This document shows positions 60,477 to 64,000 of a DNA stretch of 64,000 nucleotides, in pieces (the first letter of the stretch is position 1; every line of letters begins with the position of its first letter). Made by a program: the position numbers and the translations under genes. The notes beneath the pieces were generated by a model. That model made no database searches, was not told the DNA's origin, and worked only from the letters and a program-made list of their open reading frames with translations. Source of the stretch: CBDEGR01 sp965237895 (lineage in GTDB: Bacteria > Acidobacteriota > Terriglobia > UBA7540 > JAPUME01); the NCBI GenBank assembly GCA_965237895.1, contig CBDEGR010000002.1:2046001-2110000 (forward strand), read 5' to 3'.

Positions 60477-60539
60477 GAAAAGCCCTCCCTCGACCCTCAC
60501 ACTTTGGAGGAAAGATGGGGGCGGAATGAGGCTGGAACA

Positions 60540-61631
60540 ATGGCGGAAACGAACGGCAAAAACGGGAAAGAAGAGAAGAACGAGCGCGAGCGCGCGATCA
60601 ATCTGACGATTTCCCAACTCGAAAAGGATTACGGCAAGGGCACGGTCATGCGTCTGGGGTCGAACGAGGCCATGGTGTCGGTCGACGTCATTCCGACCGG
60701 GTCGCTCGGCCTGGACGCCGCTTTAGGTGTAGGCGGCGTGCCGCGGGGGCGCGTGGTGGAGATCTTCGGCCCGGAGGCGGGCGGCAAGACGACGATCGCC
60801 CTCCATATCTTGGCCGAGGCCCAGCGGATGGGGAGTCTGGCCGCCTTCATCGACGCCGAACATGCCCTGGACGCGACCTACGCAAGGCGCTTGGGCGTGG
60901 ATATCGACAATCTTCTCGTCGCCCAACCCGACAACGGCGAGCAGGCCCTGGAGATTGCGGAGTCCCTGGTCCGCTCGAACGCGATTGACGTCCTGGTGGT
61001 GGACTCGGTCGCCGCGCTGGTCCCGAGGGCCGAACTCGAAGGGGACATGGGCGATTCACTGCCCGGCCTCCATGCCCGGTTGATGTCCCAGGCCTTGCGG
61101 AAGCTGACCGCCGTGGTCGCGAGGTCCAACACCTGCATGATCTTCATCAACCAGATTCGCGAAAAAATCGGCGTCATGTTCGGTAGTCCGGAAACGACCA
61201 CGGGCGGGCGCGCCTTGAAGTTCTATTCGTCGGTTCGGCTCGATGTCCGGCGCATCGGAGCCCTGAAAGACAGCGACAAGATCATCGGCAACCGGACGCG
61301 CGTCAAAGTGGTCAAAAACAAATTGGCTGCGCCGTTCCGCGACACCGAATTCGACCTGATCTACGGCCAAGGCATCTCCCGCGAAAACGAAATCCTGGAT
61401 ATGGCCGTCGTCCGGAATATGATCGAAAAATCCGGTTCCTGGTTCTCCTACGGGGGAGACCGCATCGGTCAGGGACGGGAGAACGTGAAGCAGTTCTTGC
61501 GGCAAAATCCCGACATCCGAAAGAAGCTGGAGTCGGAACTGAAAAAGGTGCTCGGCCTGACCAAAACTTCCCGGGCCGCATCCGGCTCTTCGAAACCGGC
61601 TCCTACCAGGGCCAAGTCCGCTCGCTCGTAA
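60540..61631 (+). CDS. recA: Recombinase RecA
   Basis: Strand-exchange ATPase and LexA co-protease. The ~363-residue protein has Walker A GPEAGGKTT near residue 80, IDAEHALD, the Walker B VLVVDSVAAL, loop L1/L2 region with MFGSPETTTGGRALKFY and ISRENEILDM, and a Ser/Lys-rich C-terminal tail. The ATG at 60540 with GAGG eight bases upstream is preferred to the open frame at 60504. It follows the thiolase by 63 bases. No clear LexA site was seen upstream. Confidence 0.97.
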   Translation: MAETNGKNGKEEKNERERAINLTISQLEKDYGKGTVMRLGSNEAMVSVDVIPTGSLGLDAALGVGGVPRGRVVEIFGPEAGGKTTIALHILAEAQRMGSLAAFIDAEHALDATYARRLGVDIDNLLVAQPDNGEQALEIAESLVRSNAIDVLVVDSVAALVPRAELEGDMGDSLPGLHARLMSQALRKLTAVVARSNTCMIFINQIREKIGVMFGSPETTTGGRALKFYSSVRLDVRRIGALKDSDKIIGNRTRVKVVKNKLAAPFRDTEFDLIYGQGISRENEILDMAVVRNMIEKSGSWFSYGGDRIGQGRENVKQFLRQNPDIRKKLESELKKVLGLTKTSRAASGSSKPAPTRAKSARS

Positions 61632-61671
61632 AAATCCTCGGAAGGATCAAGCTCTGTTAAATTTCCGTCCC

Positions 61672-62718
61672 TTGAATCTTTATAAGGCGCTTCCCTATTG
61701 CCTTCTTCTTTCGGTTTTCGCCGGCCCCGTGTCGGGGGCGACGCCGAAACGGCAAGACAACCCTCGCGGTGAGAACCCTGAAATCCGCCGGGTCGCCATC
61801 GAGGCGCTCGGCCAGCGGGACGGCGCCGTGGTGGTCGTCGACCCGGCCAGGGGACGCATCCTGGCCGCCGTCAACCAGCAGATTGCCTTCTCCGAGGGTT
61901 TCCAGCCTTGCTCCACCTTCAAACTCGCCGTCGCGCTGGTCGCCCTCGAAGACGGCGTGATCAGCCTGGAGACGGAAATCCAGGTCACGCGGCGCACATC
62001 CATTACCCTGACCGAGGCGATGGCGCTTTCCAACAACACCTTCTTTGCCAAGGCGGGCGAGCAACTCGGCTTCCAGCGGATTCAAAACTACGCGCGCAGG
62101 CTCGGCTTCGGAGAAAAGGCCGGATGGTACGTTCCCGGCGAGCGAGCCGGAACGTTCGCCGCCCGTCCGCCGCAACGGGGCGTGGGATACATGTCCAGCC
62201 ACGGAAAAGGGATCAAGGCCACCCCGCTCCAAATGGCCGCCTTCGCCTCCACCCTGGCCAATGGAGGAACGCTCTACTACCTTCAGTATGCGCGCAACAA
62301 AGAGGAGCTTGCGAAATTCCAGCCGCGCATCAAGCGCCGGTTGCTGATCTCAAAGCATCTGACCCACCTGAAGACCGCCATGGCCGCCACGGTGCTCTAC
62401 GGCACCGGTAGCAGCGCCTACGATCCGAATCACATCATCTACGGAAAGACCGGCACTTGCCGCGAAGGACGCACCTGGCTGGGATGGTTTGTCTCCTACT
62501 CGGATGGGCATCTGCCTCGCTACGCGGTGGTGGTTTTTCTGCGGCGGGTGGGGCGAAGAGTCACCGGCCCCCAGGCAGCTCGAATTTCCGGAAAAATCTA
62601 CCGCCAGCTGTATGAGAGGGACCTCAAATCCCGGAAACTCAGCGCTGCTCAATCGGAGGCCGGCGGCGAAACCGTCCGGGCAGGCTTCTTCCCCCGGAGC
62701 ACAAAAAACGGAAACTAA
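61672..62718 (+). CDS. Secreted penicillin-binding transpeptidase-like protein
   Basis: A 348-residue protein with a signal-like start (LPYCLLLSVFAGPVSG) and the three active-site motifs of serine transpeptidases/class D-like enzymes: STFK in FQPCSTFKLAVAL near residue 86, SNN in MALSNNTFF, and KTG in YGKTGTCREG. No glycosyltransferase or dimerisation domain is present, so it is a small FtsI-like or OXA-like enzyme; which cannot be told by sequence alone. The start is a TTG without a good Shine-Dalgarno and is uncertain. It follows recA by 40 bases. Confidence 0.78.
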   Translation: MNLYKALPYCLLLSVFAGPVSGATPKRQDNPRGENPEIRRVAIEALGQRDGAVVVVDPARGRILAAVNQQIAFSEGFQPCSTFKLAVALVALEDGVISLETEIQVTRRTSITLTEAMALSNNTFFAKAGEQLGFQRIQNYARRLGFGEKAGWYVPGERAGTFAARPPQRGVGYMSSHGKGIKATPLQMAAFASTLANGGTLYYLQYARNKEELAKFQPRIKRRLLISKHLTHLKTAMAATVLYGTGSSAYDPNHIIYGKTGTCREGRTWLGWFVSYSDGHLPRYAVVVFLRRVGRRVTGPQAARISGKIYRQLYERDLKSRKLSAAQSEAGGETVRAGFFPRSTKNGN

Positions 62719-62791
62719 GAGGACGGAAACAAAAAGCGCTGGACGATGATCGCCCGGCACTTTGATTTTCTAACGTTCCTACGAAAACCGC

Positions 62792-63514
62792 TTACTTATG
62801 CAGACCGCACTCTTTCTTGGTCTCCTCTTCCCACCACCAGCGGCCCTCGCGCTCATGCTGGCCAGGAAGAACAGCCCTTGTGCAGGGTTCGCAGCCAATG
62901 GAGATGAAACCCCGATTATGGAGAGGATTGTAAGGAACATCATTCTCGCGAATGTAATTCCACACCTGCTGCGAGGTCCAGTTCGCCAGCGGGTTAAACT
63001 TCACCAACTCCTTTCCCTCACCGGCAAAGACCGGGTCGGATTGAATCACAGGAACCTCGGCGCGGGTGCCGGGGCTCTGGTCGCGCCGCTGGCCGGTAAT
63101 CCAAGCATCGAGCGTCCCCAGAATGCGCCGTAACGGTTCCACCTTCCGAATGCTGCAGCACTCTTTGTGGCCGTCTTCGTAGAAGGAGAACAAGCCCTTC
63201 TCACGGACGAATGATTCTATGGCTTTCGCTTGGGGAAAACAGACTTCAATCTCAATCTTGTAGCGTTCGCGAACCTGGTCGAGGAACCGGTAAGTCTCGG
63301 CATGCAAACGCCCCGTGTCAAGCGAAAAGACACGGAACGGCAGACCGGTCTTTTCCGCCATATCCACCAGCACCACATCTTCGGCGCCGGAGAAGGAGAT
63401 GGCCACATTCGACGTGTGCTCCTTCAGGGCGATTTCCACAATCTCTTTGGGATTTCGGTTCGCGTATTCTTTGGCAAGTTCTTGGTAATTTTTCTCGGTG
63501 CTTAGAACACTCAT
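62792..63514 (-). CDS. cysH: Phosphoadenylyl/adenylyl-sulfate reductase CysH (APS type)
   Basis: Reduces (P)APS to sulfite with thioredoxin. The 240-residue protein has AISFSGAEDVVLVDMAEKTG with the PP-loop SGAED, VFSLDTGRLHAETY, the Fe4S4 ligands in ECCSIRKVEPL and the second pair GCEPCTRAV, and the catalytic ECGLH at the C-terminus. Two Cys pairs plus the catalytic Cys indicate the Fe-S, APS-using type. It lies 50 bases downstream of the TauE/SafE gene and ~37 kb from the sulfite reductase, with which it shares the pathway. Confidence 0.94.
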   Translation of the reverse strand: MSVLSTEKNYQELAKEYANRNPKEIVEIALKEHTSNVAISFSGAEDVVLVDMAEKTGLPFRVFSLDTGRLHAETYRFLDQVRERYKIEIEVCFPQAKAIESFVREKGLFSFYEDGHKECCSIRKVEPLRRILGTLDAWITGQRRDQSPGTRAEVPVIQSDPVFAGEGKELVKFNPLANWTSQQVWNYIRENDVPYNPLHNRGFISIGCEPCTRAVLPGQHEREGRWWWEEETKKECGLHK

Positions 63515-63564
63515 AAGTCAGTCTTCTTACCTCGTTTTCACCATGCAGTGGATTTTGATATCAA

Positions 63565-64000
63565 TTACCCGACCAATAATTTGGTCCCCAGGGAAAAATA
63601 GAGCAGGCTGAAGAGCCACCGGAAGGAGACCTCCGGCAACCAACGGGTCAACCGGCTGCCGATGATCACTCCCGGCATCGAGCCGAGAATCAGCTTCAAA
63701 AATAGGCCGCCGTCGAAGTGCTGCATCCAGACGTACGATGCGCCGGCCACCACCATCGTAGCCAAGCCGAAAACAATGTCCGTACCGACAAGCTTCGAAA
63801 TCGGCAACGGAACCAGCAAAAGCAGGAATGCCATCATCAGGCTGCCGCTTCCGACCGACGTCAGCGTAACCAGGAACCCGACCGTCGCGCCCGCCGCCAA
63901 GAAGGAAAACTCGCGGCCTTGAAGGCGGACCTCGGTTTCATTCTCTGCCTTATCTTTCCGACGCCAACCGACGAATGGCAACAGCACCGCCACCACAATC
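63565..64000 (-). CDS. TauE/SafE family permease (partial, cut by window edge)
   Basis: The reading frame is open to the end of the window, so the N-terminus lies beyond 64000. The visible ~144 residues are a membrane protein with helices around GREFSFLAAGATVGFLVTLTSVG, SLMMAFLLLLVPLPISKLVGTDIVFGLATMVVAG and GSMPGVIIGSRLTRWLP, the TauE/SafE pattern. Family members export sulfite or take up sulfonates and related anions. It is immediately upstream of cysH on the same strand, which fits a sulfur role. Confidence 0.85.
   Translation of the reverse strand, partial: IVVAVLLPFVGWRRKDKAENETEVRLQGREFSFLAAGATVGFLVTLTSVGSGSLMMAFLLLLVPLPISKLVGTDIVFGLATMVVAGASYVWMQHFDGGLFLKLILGSMPGVIIGSRLTRWLPEVSFRWLFSLLYFSLGTKLLVG

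Overview
The window looks like a chromosomal segment of an Acidobacteriota-type bacterium. This rests on a VWFA-related secreted protein of the kind described from Acidobacteria, an Acidobacteria-like Ser/Thr kinase fragment, and long EF-P and nitrite/sulfite-reductase variants. It is inferred from protein style only; no rRNA is present. Most of the DNA is ordinary housekeeping sequence on both strands. It is punctuated by decayed gene fragments: an IS-like piece, a transposition ATPase, a kinase N-terminus, a sulfatase C-terminus and a possible BtuF piece.

Layout. 0.1-6.6 kb (minus): translation operon rimP-nusA-infB-DUF503-rbfA-truB, with a strong promoter and a terminator-like hairpin just ahead of rimP. 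6.8-9.6 kb: UPF0173 hydrolase, O-methyltransferase, DoxX protein, convergent trxB. 9.7-14.8 kb (minus): iron-transport operon of an FTR1 permease with a C-terminal Cys-rich domain, two FtsX/MacB-like permeases, and an ABC ATPase fused to a DtxR/MntR-type metal-sensor domain; paired repeat motifs lie upstream. 14.9-20.1 kb: frameshifted secreted protein, lexA, malate synthase, decayed mobile DNA, bacilliredoxin. 20.6-23.0 kb: SagB-type double nitroreductase and secreted bicupin. 23.1-26.4 kb: tRNA-Pro, then a poly-cysteine leader peptide, a terminator, a sulfite/nitrite reductase and its partner gene. 26.9-32.4 kb: trpS (one-base frameshift), scpA-scpB-rluB, a CoA-binding protein, and a thioredoxin-fold protein whose CxxC is encoded as UGA-x-x-Cys. 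32.5-44.2 kb: rarA, rRNA/tRNA methyltransferase, sua5, thiL, PBP1A, HIT protein, IHF/HU, a ribosomal protein S1 with a repeat-rich N-terminus, efp. 44.2-52 kb: secreted unknown, selA, frameshifted MXAN_5187-type gene, purH, VWFA protein, ferritin-like protein, lipA. 52.2-64 kb: polX, cold-shock protein, rmuC, UvrD-family helicase, thiolase, recA, a transpeptidase-like protein, cysH, and a TauE/SafE permease cut by the window edge.

The most interesting signals are the following. (1) A cysteine attenuator ahead of sulfite reductase: a near-leaderless 33-codon ORF with five consecutive Cys codons, a 7-bp anti-terminator pairing and an intrinsic terminator. (2) A selenoprotein that standard gene calling would split at its UGA codon; selA in the same window supports Sec synthesis. 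(3) The ABC ATPase-DtxR fusion inside an FTR1 operon. (4) A 75-bp coding repeat in the S1 gene that reappears, inverted, as the C-terminal tail of a cold-shock protein, so both strands of the repeat are used as protein code.

Sulfur assimilation is represented by the sulfite reductase, CysH (APS reductase type) and the TauE/SafE protein. Three single-base frameshifts, all at short homopolymers, sit in otherwise intact genes and may be sequence errors.
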